Of a DNA stretch of 64,000 nucleotides, positions 36,301 to 47,231 are shown one piece after another. A program made the position numbers and the translations under genes. Source of the stretch: Ligustrum vulgare (lineage: Eukaryota > Streptophyta > Magnoliopsida > Lamiales > Oleaceae); contig OY743169.1 of NCBI GenBank assembly GCA_963555705.1, positions 51,574,124-51,638,123 of the forward strand, given 5' to 3'. Below the pieces are notes generated by a model. That model did no database searches. It was not told where the DNA came from and was given only the letters and a program-made list of their open reading frames with translations. Numbering within the stretch: the first letter of the stretch is position 1; each line of letters opens with the position of its first letter.

Positions 36301-39300
36301 CCTGCAATAGTAACATGTATTCCAATACCAAAGACATCATTTTTAAATGAGATTTCTGATATGTAAATTATCAATCACAAGTTGGTATCACGACATGTAC
36401 ACATATAAGTTTGATCCCTATAAACCAAGTCATTCAGGCCAGTTACTTTGAATACATAGATGTCCATTATTATCAGATTTAAAAACAATAAATTTTTCGA
36501 AAATCCCAATTTATTTTGCTGACGTGTGCATTTGTGCAACCAATATATTTAATGGGATGAGATTTTGACAAGTCATTATTATTTGAAAGGCAAAGCCGAG
36601 GTTTATAATGCGTATGTCTTCTTACTCGTACCTTTCGATGAATGGAAACACCTTGATATTCTAGGCCTTGGTTAGGAAAAGTACTTTGCGAACATAAAAC
36701 ATTTGATCTGATCTTGATACCTTCGAGACCCTCATTGATCATATTCTTGGCAAGGGTCATAAGCTCCTCAACTTTCATCTTCAACATGAACATGTCCAAG
36801 GCTAGTTTACCATGTTCACATTCAATCATTTTAAGACGTTCTTTGTACCTTTGAATGTTGAACTTCTAGCCCCAATATCAGAGGAGTATAGTGGGTTAAA
36901 AAAAATCATCAACATCCACATTGGTAACTAAGAAAACATTTTAACACTGCTTCAATTCCCATGCAAATGACCCATGAATAATGAATTTGCTGCTGGAAAA
37001 ATAAATAGTTTTAGACAAAATACAGAAATAACAGTCCTGTACCTCATAGTTACTAAACCAGGGTTGGGGTAAGTTTGAAACATGTAATTGAAACACACAC
37101 TAGCGAAGAATCGAAGAAAGAAAAGATTTCAAGTCTATGATCATTGTTTCAGGGAAATATACAAAATTCTGAGGTCTTAATGGTGATCATTCAGTTTTAA
37201 ATAGGTCTAATTCGTTGATGTACCAATATGTTATTTTCTGCTAAGGAAAAATAGATGTCGTCAACTTAGACTTGGATACATGTGTGTGACAAAAAAAAGG
37301 TTCCAACAGTGGGCAAAAAAAAAAAAAAAAAACAGAGCGAAAAAAATGCAAAAGGGTGAGGAAAAATAATGTTAGTACTGTCATGTATGCAGTACACTTA
37401 TATGGTAAAAAAAGTGAAGGGGGAAATTGATACTGTGGCTGACTGATTTTACCAGGAGCAACAGATATATCCACGTTTGATACCTTATTCTGGGGACTGA
37501 TATCTGTATGTGCAGTCCTAGGGGTGTTCCCATTAACTCCAGCATTCACATCCTTTGGTGAACACGTCTCAAATACTGTCTGAATCCCATTATCCAATCC
37601 TTCATGTCCAGTTCCATAATGGTTTGTTAGTCTGCAAACATCCTGGGAAACTGGAAATGATGATGCCATAACAACGTTGCTCTGTTTGGAAGACTCACCT
37701 ATATGATAATGTGAAACCAATGGATGATGTACAGCATCTAATATTTTGCATTCATCGTCGCTATCATCCACGTCATAAACAACCTGTTTGCCTTTCCCAT
37801 CAGACAAACTGCATTCTTGCAACTGGTCTTCAACAAAGTCATCAGCAGAAACTAATTTTTTGCTATCATCACATCCATCGATTATAGTTGCAGCTGCTAC
37901 ATGATCACCACCATTTGAAGGTTGCCCCCTCTCACTAGTAGTGCATCTGCTGATATGATTTACAATTGGTGGTATCACAAAATCATCTTCATCGTTGATG
38001 TGGATAGTTGTAGCAGCAATGGGTATTGGACGGTTAGACAACTGAACCAATCTTTTTTGTTCGACATAATTAGGGTCTAGAGCTTCCCCAACTTGTGGGA
38101 TTAAATTCTGCACACGAATCTGTAGAGGGAAGTAGGAATCTGATGTGACAATTGAATAAATAATTGTTCAAAAATTTTGATAATTAGGTAAACGGATATT
38201 AATGATCAATAAAGTAATAAGAGAGTAGTAACTAACGTCGGAACGGCTGAAAATATCAGTTGCTATATTAAGCATCGGTACGTCATCATGAACTTCGGTT
38301 GTCCAATTAAGGGTCCTTGGACGTTTGACTGTAACTTTAGAGCACAATTTATTATCAAGTACGGGCAAGATCTCACAAATCCAAACTTGGAATGCAGTGA
38401 CAAACCCATTAAGCCTATAGTTCATCGTGGGCTTCCCCTCACCCTCCACAGTGGTGCGCTTGTTCCGTAAAGCCGATTTCAAAGATGAAATGGTGAGATT
38501 GAATATATCCTTACCCCAAGGATATGTGTTGATGTCGAAAGAATCTACTAGTACAAGAAGAGTTTCATCGACATATCTATCATATGCTGTATTGTACATT
38601 ATTTGCGTGACTAGAAACAACGTGCCCATAATAACAACATCGCGATTATTGTTATTCGATATTGAAATAAACACGTTGAATATGTCATCATTCGTGATGC
38701 GGGTTATATGGCTGAAGTATTCATGTTTCAATCTACAATACTTCCCATCATACCTTTCACGATTAACATCACCAATGCATCGAAGACCAGTTACCAAGTA
38801 GAACTCTTCAATGCCGAATTTCACTTTTTTTTCCCAATTTGAAACCACATCTCTTGATCATTTGGCTGATTTATTTCTCTCAATAACACTTGGTGTATCA
38901 ACTGTGGATTAACTGCAAATTCGTTCATGTACAGGAAACGGCCAAAACAAGATGATTGAAAGATCCTTTTTTGCTCATCTGTAAGCCGTGACCTCAAGGT
39001 ATCAAATACAAGATCCGACGACTTTACGTTTATCTTCCCAAGAAACCAGTTTTCAGGGCTCACTATGAACTCCCAATCCTGCAAAACATTGTTCAAAGTT
39101 CATTGGAAAAATCAAACAACTGTAAATGGACATAAAATATATTGATATTATGAATATGGTCATTTAAGTTGCAAAAAACTGGTAAAAAATCCTGATTCTA
39201 TCCATAGCCTTTCCAGAAATGATGGTGATTGAAGATATTAGCCTGCCTTGACACTAATTAAGGTAAATTCTGAAATATGCTACACCAGTGAAATATCAAT

Positions 39301-40342
39301 AATATTGATATTAATTAAATCTGTACTGCGATAGCAATAAAAAATTAATGTAGAAGTCATAGTTTGGCAGGCCTAATATATGTTGCGATCTGAATGATAT
39401 AATTATATTTGTTGGTTGTTACATTCCACGCAAGGAAAATCTGTATCAACACTTGGCAATCAATCCCCCATAAAACCAAATAAATTAACATCAACCATCA
39501 TTCCTGCAGATCAGTGACTTCATTATGTTTCAAACTGATGGGGAAAACACCATCAACATGCCATGGTGTGGTATCAGCTAACTTGAAGAGATAGCTCGAA
39601 TAAAGATTACCCCTCTTGCATTTAATTAGGAATCCACAGATGCTTAACATAAGACATGTAACTATTCTGCCTTCTTGATACATCAATTCCTTGAATTGAT
39701 GAACTCCATTTCATTACTGTGGGTTCTTTGTTGTTGCTTAATAAAAATGTCAATAGGCTGATACATTCCAATTTTCCTTGTTTCATTGTCCATGTAATGA
39801 AATCAATGCAAGGTATTGTGGATGATTAAAAATACTCTCAGTACCATTTTACAATTCTTCCGCTGTACATGTATGAATGTGAGATTTGTCAGGACTCTAA
39901 ATATCTGGGAGATGAGTAGTAGTGAATGAATAAAAGTACTCTCAGTTTTTGTGATGCATTGGGATTCAATATTTGTGAAATGACTAGTAGTAAATCCTAT
40001 TTTGTTGACATAGCTTCACTATAAAATGCGTGATTTTACAAGAAAAAGCAGCATGATATAATTTCACCTCTGACTCAACTGTGTCACAGTTAAGATGATA
40101 TTTCACATTACCATCAATTTATGATCAATAAAACATTTAGCTTTCAATGAAGATATTGATTTTGAAACAACAACAATAAACAGGGTAGAAACCTTTGTCT
40201 GAGTTGGAACAACTTTTATGATTTTGTTCTTTCACGGTGTCCGTTTTCCTTTGAGGTGATTCTTGAATGCATTGAAACCTGATGCCTTCCTTGATAATTT
40301 GACTCCAGAGCTCGAATTTTTTCCGGCACGAAACTTGCGCAT
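33317..40342 (-). pseudogene. DUF1985 / Ulp1-like cysteine protease gene of the MULE
   Basis: A multi-exon minus-strand gene of the type carried by plant Mutator-like elements (Kaonashi in Arabidopsis, CUMULE in melon). An N-terminal basic exon may start at 40342 (MRKFRAGKNSSS). DUF1985 lies in exon 39078-38237 (FGRFLYMNEF, then KVKFGIEEFYLVTGLRC), followed by an acidic low-complexity exon 38121-37453, several short middle exons (36.8-34.3 kb), and the C48 peptidase in exon 34066-33594 (HWILGHFDI with the catalytic His, FDVYNS with the Asp, DQCPQQMNG with the oxyanion Gln) and the last exon at about 33508-33317 (GDCGIFVIKYAEYL with the Cys). All catalytic residues are present. A run of eight T at 38825-38832 shifts frame inside DUF1985, so I call it a pseudogene, though one base would decide it. 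Family function is removal of SUMO-like modifiers; its role in the element is unknown. Confidence 0.8.
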
Positions 40343-41735
40343 CGTAATGTTATCTGATATCAAATATTACCATCAACATTCAATTGAATTAATACATAAT
40401 CCCTTTGAGCATAGGTGAAAATACGTTTTTTTATCAAAATGATTGTCTACTTATAAAAATAGAACTCCATCAAACTGAGGGAATGTGATACGGGCGACCT
40501 AACTCAAAAAAATTATTTCTTCTGAATTCAACTCTGAGTAGTTGAAATTTATAAGAAAAGGAAATTGGAAAATAAAATATAGCAAAAATCTGAGTAAGAT
40601 GTCAGTGCAGCTCACCCTTGAAACAAAACTTCTTCGTGAAGAACACAAACTCGTGCTGAGCTGATGCAACCAAGTCCTGACTGTGTTCAGCTTCGAGGAA
40701 AAGAAAAATCTGAAATTGAATTCATTTCTTCAAACGTAATTCTGAGATATCTAGTTCTAAGTATCAAATATGTAATCTTGGATGTTTCTGAGTTAAGAAT
40801 TGATTAATATTTTGACTTAGCAATACTGCCGGTGAGAATGATGCCACATGTGTTTATGATGCTGCCGGTGAGAATGATGCCAGTCCGTTGAATATGGTGC
40901 TGGTATGCGAAATGGGTAATGTAAGGAAGGTGAAATGAATGATTGAAGATTTTGAATTTCTTGTTGCAGTCCTAATTCATTTTTGATTTGAGGAAGATAA
41001 GGGACCGTTACATATTTTGAGCTCGTGAATATCTCTCTTTCAGTTATGAAAAAATCATAATTTAATTTATTATTTACTTTTTTACCTGGTATTTTCTAAA
41101 TATTCAAATTTAAAATATGAAAGATCTATAATTGCAATACTATTATAAAAACGTTGTAATATTCAGTTTTACAATTATGAATTGGGTGCCGGGTCTAATT
41201 TCCTCTTCCTTAAATCGAATTCGCCTCCATACCAGAGTGCACGAGGTTTTGATCGGTGTTCGATTCCTAAGATACAATCGGTTGTTGGTTCACGTTGCAC
41301 TGTGCTTACCACCTATTTAACTAGCTTTGTTTATACTCTATCTCACAAAGAAAACGAAATGGAAAGGAAATGAGGAAGGGGCTGCTTGAAAGAAGAGGAT
41401 ACTTTGTTCTTGGTTTAAAATGGCTTCAACCTTTTATAGATCATCCACATGAAACTGAAATTTATAATAAATTAAAGATATTGATGAGATTTAATTTTCA
41501 TTCAGCTAAAATTTGAAACACGAAAACTGATTTCCATGAAATTGTTTGAAGAAAAATTGATGAAATAAATTTTCATTCAACCCAAATGAAACTTTCCCAA
41601 AAATAAATTGATGAAATAAGTTTCAGTTTCCAACAAAACTCAACACAAATAAACACGTTAAATCGCAAGAATTCAATCAAAACTTCATAACTTATGAGAG
41701 TACATCTTGTCTCATATCAAAATCTATATCACTTC
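40343..41735. other. Outer flank of MULE and spacer
   Basis: Expected to hold the promoter of the Ulp1 gene and the outer MULE end. Around 40830-40890 the block TGCCGGTGAGAATGATGCCA occurs twice. Sequence from about 41160 to 41330 has coding-like base composition but no open frame I can assign. No terminal inverted repeat was identified. Confidence 0.4.
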
Positions 41736-41740
41736 ATTTC

Positions 41741-42668
41741 TGATATGATTCGGACCAGGCATCGAAGGGCAAAGTCGAGACATCAGCAATATGACAGCAA
41801 TCTACGTGTAAAACGGAGCAAGTTTCATGTTGAAGTCGAGCCGAGAAGGCGAAAGGAACAAGCCGAGACGAGTGATCGAAGTTATTTGGCCAGAATGATC
41901 ATTACGGCCGTAACGAAGATCTGTCACGGCCGTAACTCTTATAATTACGGCCGTAAAAGTTATTATCACGGCCGTAACTCCGCCTCGGGTTCAGATGAAG
42001 AATTGAAGAATTCCATATTTATGACCGTAAGAAAGATGGTCACGGCCGTAAGTCTTAAGCAGAAAGCCTTTTACGCCCGTAAAAGTGTTTATCACGGCCG
42101 TAATTGAGGTTTTCCGGATTTTAGGGGATTTTTAATTATTTTCCGTTTTTAATTAATTGTTTGCCTATTTTAGTATTCTAGTTTAATTAGAATTCTATTT
42201 TTAATAAATTAGCGACTAGGTTATTTGCTTATTTATATTCTTTTCCATTCATTGTAAAGAACAGAAGTTTGATTTTGAGATTAATAAAGTTGAGAGAGTT
42301 TTCTCCAATTAAAAGGTTGAGGAGTCCCTTTTGTGTTCTTCGAGAACAAATCCAACTTATCAAATATTGTGAGTTATTTGTGGCGTTGAACTTATCAAAT
42401 ATTCGTGAGAATATTTGTGGCGTTTCCAATTTAGAATCTTATCAAGGAAATTGACAAGTCCTTGTGGTGTTTCGAAAACCTTGGATCTCGATTCCACATC
42501 GTCAATTAATTGCGTCGTGAATCTTGGGTCAAGGTCCTATCGTCAATTTTATCTTTCCAGTATTTTAATTCTTGTTATTTTCGTGTCAGATCTGATTTAG
42601 ATCTTTCCTAAGTTTTAATTATCGTTATTCCGCGTGTTCGACGAGATTCCCCGACTGGGATCTCATCA
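41741..42668 (+). repeat. TR-GAG element 5' LTR (928 bp)
   Basis: Direct copy of 44382-45311 with roughly a dozen or more base differences by eye, so older than the two LARD insertions. It contains the CGGCCG-centred motif cluster at 41901-42107 and a TATA-like AATTAGCGAC..TATTTATATTC stretch near 42210-42240. Confidence 0.95.
41901..42107. repeat. Palindromic YRCGGCCGTAA cluster, 5' LTR
   Basis: Eight units of WTMACGGCCGTAA type within about 205 bp: six with intact CGGCCG (near 41905, 41927, 41948, 41969, 42042, 42094) and two decayed ones (ATGACCGTAA, TTACGCCCGTAA). Each core is self-complementary (TTACGGCCGTAA). The first four are spaced 20-22 bp, about two helical turns. Confidence 0.9.
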
Positions 42669-42670
42669 TC

Positions 42671-42682
42671 TGGTATCAGAGC
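42671..42682 (+). other. TR-GAG element primer-binding site
   Basis: TGGTATCAGAGC begins two bases after the 5' LTR; complementary to initiator-Met tRNA. Confidence 0.9.
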
Positions 42683-42957
42683 TTGGATTTATTTCAGATT
42701 CATGCGTTTCTTGATTTTTCTTGATTTTTTTTCGTGTTCTTCGCGTTCTTCGTGTCGTCATAAATTTTTCCAGTTTGATCCATAAGAGTCAGTCCCAAAA
42801 ATTCAAAAGTGTTTTTCTTCTTCGTTTTTCGTCCAAATTCAGTTCCGTTTTTTCTGCCATACTCTTAGTCAAATTTTCTGGCAGATTATAAAAAAAAAAA
42901 TCCGGAAATTCCAAATATTTCCCAAATATTCCGAATTTCCTTGTTCGTGTCTTAAAA

Positions 42958-43980
42958 ATGTCTGATAGAGAGGTTTCCACATCTTCATCTTCTGTTGGAG
43001 ACAGGAAACAGCCCAGGGGTGTGAATAGAAAGGATGAACAGGGTAATAATGATATTGCAGCAATGAGGGCACAATTTGAGAGGTTTATGGCTCAGATGGA
43101 GAATCGAGGTGCAGAACGTGAACAAAGACCTCGGGATCAATCTCATGATGGTTCTCGGGTTAGGAGAGGTAATAGGCGTGAATGTCATGCTAGGTACGGA
43201 GATGTGATGGATGAAGGGCCATTAAAGCGAAAGGAGACATCAAAACGGGAGAGTAGTGATCATGTTCACAAAAGGAGGGAGGAAACGACAACCAAAGGTA
43301 AAAATAATTCTGATTCCAAGCCTCTTAAGGATAAAAATATTAAGTGTTTTAAATGTTTGGAACGGGGTCACATTGCACTCGATTGTCCACGTAAGAAGGA
43401 TAGGTGTGATAGTAAAGGGGCTAAAAGTGTTGTGGTGGATGAGTCAATTATTGATAGGCATGCTCTTAGCATTAAGCGTAAGGCGAATGTTTTGGAAAAT
43501 GTGGATGGGCAAAGGGATAATATTTTTCGCACTAGATGCTTAGTGGATGAAAAAGTTTGTAGCTTGGTGATTGATGGGGGAAGTTGTATTAATGTAGTCA
43601 GTACAATGTTGGTGGAAAAATTAGGCTTACCTTTAATGAAACATCCAACGCCTTATAAATTACAATGGTTGACTGAGTCAGGGGAAGTTAAGGTGAAGAG
43701 ACAGACTTTAGTGACATTTTCTTTCGGTGGGTATTCAGATGAGGTAATTTGTGATGTAGTGCCAATGCAAATTAGTCATATACTGTTGGGGAGACCTTGG
43801 CAACATAAAAGGGCTGTGCTACATGATGGGTATACGAATAGATACAGCTTAATAAAAGGGGGAAAAAAGTTTACCCTAATGCCACTATCTCCAACTGAAG
43901 CCCTAAAAGATCAATTGAAGGTGAAAAGTGAGTTTGAGGGGAAAAATAAGAGAGTTGAGCCCACGACCTCAGAAAAATGA
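42958..43980 (+). CDS. Gag zinc-knuckle plus aspartic protease protein
   Basis: 340 residues from the ATG at 42958. Residues 1-60 are a Ser-rich tip followed by a helical, likely coiled-coil NDIAAMRAQFERFMAQMEN. Residues 60-125 are highly charged (RNA-binding in character). A CCHC knuckle (CFKCLERGHIALDC) lies at 130-143. An aspartic-protease-like domain starts with SLVIDGGSCINVV (Asp206; usual form D-S/T-G, here DGGS) and ends with ILLGRPWQ around 272-280. The core retrotransposon gag domain that normally precedes the knuckle is missing. The TGA at 43978 lies in a short repeated segment (TSEK-GEG-V): the neighbouring repeat copies read GGA at that codon, so the frame probably once continued to at least 44380. 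Acts in particle formation if it acts at all; target polyprotein for its protease is not encoded here. Confidence 0.85.
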   Translation: MSDREVSTSSSSVGDRKQPRGVNRKDEQGNNDIAAMRAQFERFMAQMENRGAEREQRPRDQSHDGSRVRRGNRRECHARYGDVMDEGPLKRKETSKRESSDHVHKRREETTTKGKNNSDSKPLKDKNIKCFKCLERGHIALDCPRKKDRCDSKGAKSVVVDESIIDRHALSIKRKANVLENVDGQRDNIFRTRCLVDEKVCSLVIDGGSCINVVSTMLVEKLGLPLMKHPTPYKLQWLTESGEVKVKRQTLVTFSFGGYSDEVICDVVPMQISHILLGRPWQHKRAVLHDGYTNRYSLIKGGKKFTLMPLSPTEALKDQLKVKSEFEGKNKRVEPTTSEK

Positions 43981-44748
43981 GAGGGAGTGGAAATTAAAGA
44001 AAAGAGAGTTGAGGCCACGACCTCAGAAAAAGGAGAGGGAGTGAAAAATAAAGAAAAGAGGGTTGAGGTTCAAACCTCAGAAAAAGGAGAGACTGAGTGC
44101 AAAAAGCAAAAGAAAAGAGAGTCTACCACAAAAATGAGTCTATTTGCACTTACTCACGCTAACAAACCCCTCCCTAGTTCTTTAAAATCTGTTTTACAGG
44201 TGCCGAAGTCAAACCTTGAACTTAAGGCGGGAAAGAAATTCATTGGCAAAAATGAGCAGCCCAAAAGTCTAAGGGATCGCACAGAGCTTAAACATGATCA
44301 TCGAGCTCAGAAAAGCAGGAGGAGTTTGAAAAGTCGACAAAAAATGGATTCGATGTCGAATCCTTTTCAAGAGAAGGAGTATGATATGATCCGGACCAGG
44401 CATCGAAGGGCAAAGTCGAGACATCGGCAATATGACAGCGATCTACGTGTAAAACGGAGCAAGTTTCATGTTGAAGTCGAGCCGAGAAGGCGAAAGGAAC
44501 AAGCCGAGACGAGTAATCGAAGTTATTTGGGCAGAATGATCATTACGGCCGTAACGAAGATCTGTCACGGCCGTAACTCTTATAATTACGGCCGTAAAAG
44601 TTATTATCACGGCCGTAACTCTGCCTCGGGTTCAGATGAAGAATTGAAGAATCCCATATTTACGATCGTAAGAAAGATGGTCACGGCCGTAAGTCTTAAG
44701 CAGAAAGCCTTTTACGCCCGTAAAAGTGTTTATCACGACCGTAATTGA
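43981..44748 (+). CDS. C-terminal extension frame running into 3' LTR
   Basis: In the same frame as the gag-protease frame after its TGA. It has three KEKRVE(A/V)xTSEKGE repeats, then a basic region (KSRRSLKSRQKM), and continues without a stop across the 3' LTR boundary at 44382 into the palindrome cluster, which it reads as HGRN/YGRK repeats, ending at 44748. The frame has an ATG at 43987. The LTR part is also open in the 5' LTR (41694-42107). Whether it is translated is unknown; it may be a C-terminal gag tail of the ancestor. Confidence 0.45.
   Translation, partial: EGVEIKEKRVEATTSEKGEGVKNKEKRVEVQTSEKGETECKKQKKRESTTKMSLFALTHANKPLPSSLKSVLQVPKSNLELKAGKKFIGKNEQPKSLRDRTELKHDHRAQKSRRSLKSRQKMDSMSNPFQEKEYDMIRTRHRRAKSRHRQYDSDLRVKRSKFHVEVEPRRRKEQAETSNRSYLGRMIITAVTKICHGRNSYNYGRKSYYHGRNSASGSDEELKNPIFTIVRKMVTAVSLKQKAFYARKSVYHDRN
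44370..44381 (+). other. TR-GAG element polypurine tract
   Basis: Purine-rich AGAGAAGGAGTA abuts the 3' LTR. Confidence 0.75.
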
Positions 44749-45311
44749 GGTTTTTCCGGATTTTAGGGGATTTTTAATTATTTTCCGTTTTTAATTAATT
44801 GTTTGCCTATTTTAGTATTCTAGTTTAATTAGAATTCTATTTTTAATAAATTAGCGACTAGGTTATTTTGCTTATTTATATTCTTTTCCATTCATTGTAA
44901 AGAACAGAAGTTTGATTTTGAGATTAATAAAGTTGAGAGAGTTTTCTCCAATTAAAAGGTTGAGGAGCCCCTTTTGTGTTCTTCGAGAACAAATCCAACT
45001 TATCAAATATTGAGAATTATTTGTGGCGTTGAACTTATCAAATATTCGTGAGAATATTTGTGGCGTTTCTAATTTAGAATCTCATCAAGGAAATTGACAA
45101 GTCCTTGTGGTGTTTCGAAAACCTTGGATCTCGATTCCGCATCGTCAATTAATTGCGTCGTGAATCTTGGGTCAAGGTCCTATCGTCAATTTTATCTTTC
45201 CAGTATTTAAATTCTTGTTATTTTCGTGTCAGATCTGATTTAGATCTTTCCTAAGTTTTAATTATCGTTATTCCGTGTGTTCGACAAGATTCCCCGACTG
45301 GGATCTCATCA
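44382..45311 (+). repeat. TR-GAG element 3' LTR (930 bp)
   Basis: Matches 41741-42668. Its motif cluster at 44545-44748 keeps five intact CGGCCG cores; others have drifted to CGATCG, CGCCCG and CGACCG. Confidence 0.95.
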
Positions 45312-45316
45312 ATTTC

Positions 45317-46324
45317 AAAAATAAAAAAATAAAAAATAGTAAAAAATCTATATCACTTAACTCAATAAATCACCTTTGGATATCAATATCGTCCCTGAAT
45401 TCATCAAATGGAGATCAACTAACCGATTTAAATCAAGCACAAATTAGCAATTAACACAACATAATATGAACATGAAGTCCATCATCAATTCGTTAAATAT
45501 AAATAACTTAAACTACGTTGTTCATCCTGAAAACAAATAATTTGCTGCTCATTATTGAGAATAAATACAAAGAAAATAATATAGAGAACATCACTGGGAT
45601 CCAGTCTTGAGAAATATCGATGCTATAATCAAAATTTATAAACAAATTTTACCAAACATGACAATAGAATGGAGTGACCACAATTATGTGCAAATCATAG
45701 TTGTGTGACATGATTGTTCGAAATTAATATTCATTGAAAGTTTACTAAGCGACAAAGCATTTAAGTTCTGTTCGGCAGCTTTCGTATCAATTATAAATTA
45801 TTTATTTATGTTTTTGAATTGAAATGTATGGTTAAAAAGTGGCTTCAAAAAATATGTGTAGTTATTGAAAAATTGTATTGTTTATAAGTTAATTTATAAA
45901 TAATAATGATTACGTTAAAGAAAATTGGCCTGATCAAATTTGTAGGATATCCAATCCAGTACCAGTACTCAACTTGATCTACTTTCTACGTTCTACTGCC
46001 CAAACAGCACTTCATTAAATAATTTTCTGCTCTCATGTGATTCACATACTTAAGTTTCCACAAAGAGTTGTATGAAAGCGTTGAATTATTGTTGTTCTTT
46101 GAATTAAAATTCCAGTGGGGACATACGAACACCATGAGATACACAGTTGTAATGATGTGTTCCATTCAATATCCAATCTAATTGAGCTATTTGTGTTGGG
46201 TATTTTTCTCAATTTACCAAAACTTGAAGAACTCAAATTGTAATTGAAGTGAATTCTTATTTTGCACTTCTTTTATGTGTCCTAATGAATAGTGGACTAA
46301 GGTAATTAATTGAGGTTAGATTAG
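45317..46324. other. AT-rich spacer
   Basis: Noncoding. It shares a short block (AGTTGTATGAAAGCGTYGAATTAT) with 63851-63874, probably two relics of one unidentified repeat. Nothing else recognised. Confidence 0.5.
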
Positions 46325-46375
46325 AACATGATGTAATTATCTTTTTTTTTTTTATCAAACATGATGTAATTATCT
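46325..46375. repeat. 18-bp direct repeat flanking a T tract
   Basis: AACATGATGTAATTATCT occurs at 46325-46342 and 46358-46375, separated by 15 bp that are almost all T followed by ATCAA. This looks like a target-site duplication around a retroposed tail with almost no body. Confidence 0.8.
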
Positions 46376-46399
46376 AATTGTACTATAGTGGTTGCGTGC

Positions 46400-46968
46400 T
46401 CCACTGGGATGAAATTGAGAACAAACTATAAAGGGTTAATTGGTAGAATAACAGTTGACCAATGATAGAAGCCTCCAAGCGGAACTTCTATAGCAGAAGA
46501 CGTGAATTTAGGTGGAATATTAGGAATACATTTCTATAAATATAGATATTATTATTTTTTATTAGAGTATATTGACTAAAGAGTTTTGTGAAGAAAAATT
46601 GTAATTAGCATCTTGGTTTTTCTTGGTTTCATTGTTTGGTTGGTTGTACAATGAAGTAGAAATTGATAGATGTGATAAAGCTTTGTATTTTTCCTACAAT
46701 ACTTTGGAGCTGGTAAGTGAAAAATTTATATAATTGTAACAATTTATTATATAATGAAAAAACTTTGACTGTCCATTGCATTGTTGCTCTATTTTCTTGT
46801 TTGTTCAATTATTTCTTGAACATCAAAATTTTTTTGTGGATTAAAGAAGAGGGAATCAACGTTTAATTTCTAACAAGTGGTATCAGAGTATCAGGTGGTT
46901 TGAAGACTTTTTAAGCAAAAGAAAATATGTTTGTCAAGTACGATTTGGAGAAATTTGGTGGGAGAATA
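46400..46968 (+). mobile_element. Copia LTR end, primer site and gag start (relic)
   Basis: A likely LTR ends at 46875 (TTTCTAACA) and is followed by AGTGGTATCAGAGTATCAGG, the arrangement of a Copia LTR end plus initiator-Met primer site (46878-46888). At 46927 a frame opens MFVKYDLEKFGGRI, the conserved start of plant Copia gag (KF-G-N-F), then decays. A promoter-like CTATAAATATAG lies at about 46537. The 5' edge of the LTR is not defined and the rest of the element is gone. Confidence 0.55.
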
Positions 46969-47231
46969 AATTAAATTAAATTAAAATCATCCAAGGTTTG
47001 GAATAATTATAAATAAGATATCGTTGTCTTATATTGAAAGATAAAATAAATTTACTAAAAAGTTAATCAGAATCTAATTTGACAATATTTGAAAATATTA
47101 GAGCATCTCCAATGGTGATATAGAATAGAACTATTTTGTGGTTTGCATCCTCAAGTTGGTCGATATCATATCCAATGGAAAGTGACGGAAAAGTGGGAAC
47201 GAATCTCACATCAGTTAAACATGTGCCAAAT

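Larger units (their letters stand above)
41741..45311 (+). mobile_element. TR-GAG-type element: gag/protease only
   Basis: A compact 3571-bp LTR element flanked by ATTTC (41736-41740 and 45312-45316). The LTRs (928 and 930 bp) start TGATATG and end CTCATCA. A primer site follows the 5' LTR and a purine tract precedes the 3' LTR. The 1.7-kb internal region encodes only a gag-like zinc knuckle and an aspartic protease; reverse transcriptase, RNase H and integrase are absent, so it must use another element's enzymes. This fits the non-autonomous TR-GAG class described in plants, here with a protease and without the core gag domain. Confidence 0.92.

Noticed and set aside
16179..41200. Terminal inverted repeats of the MULE
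   Set aside because: I compared both outer flanks by eye and found no convincing inverted match or 9-bp duplication; the element may be of the TIR-less type or its ends may be decayed.
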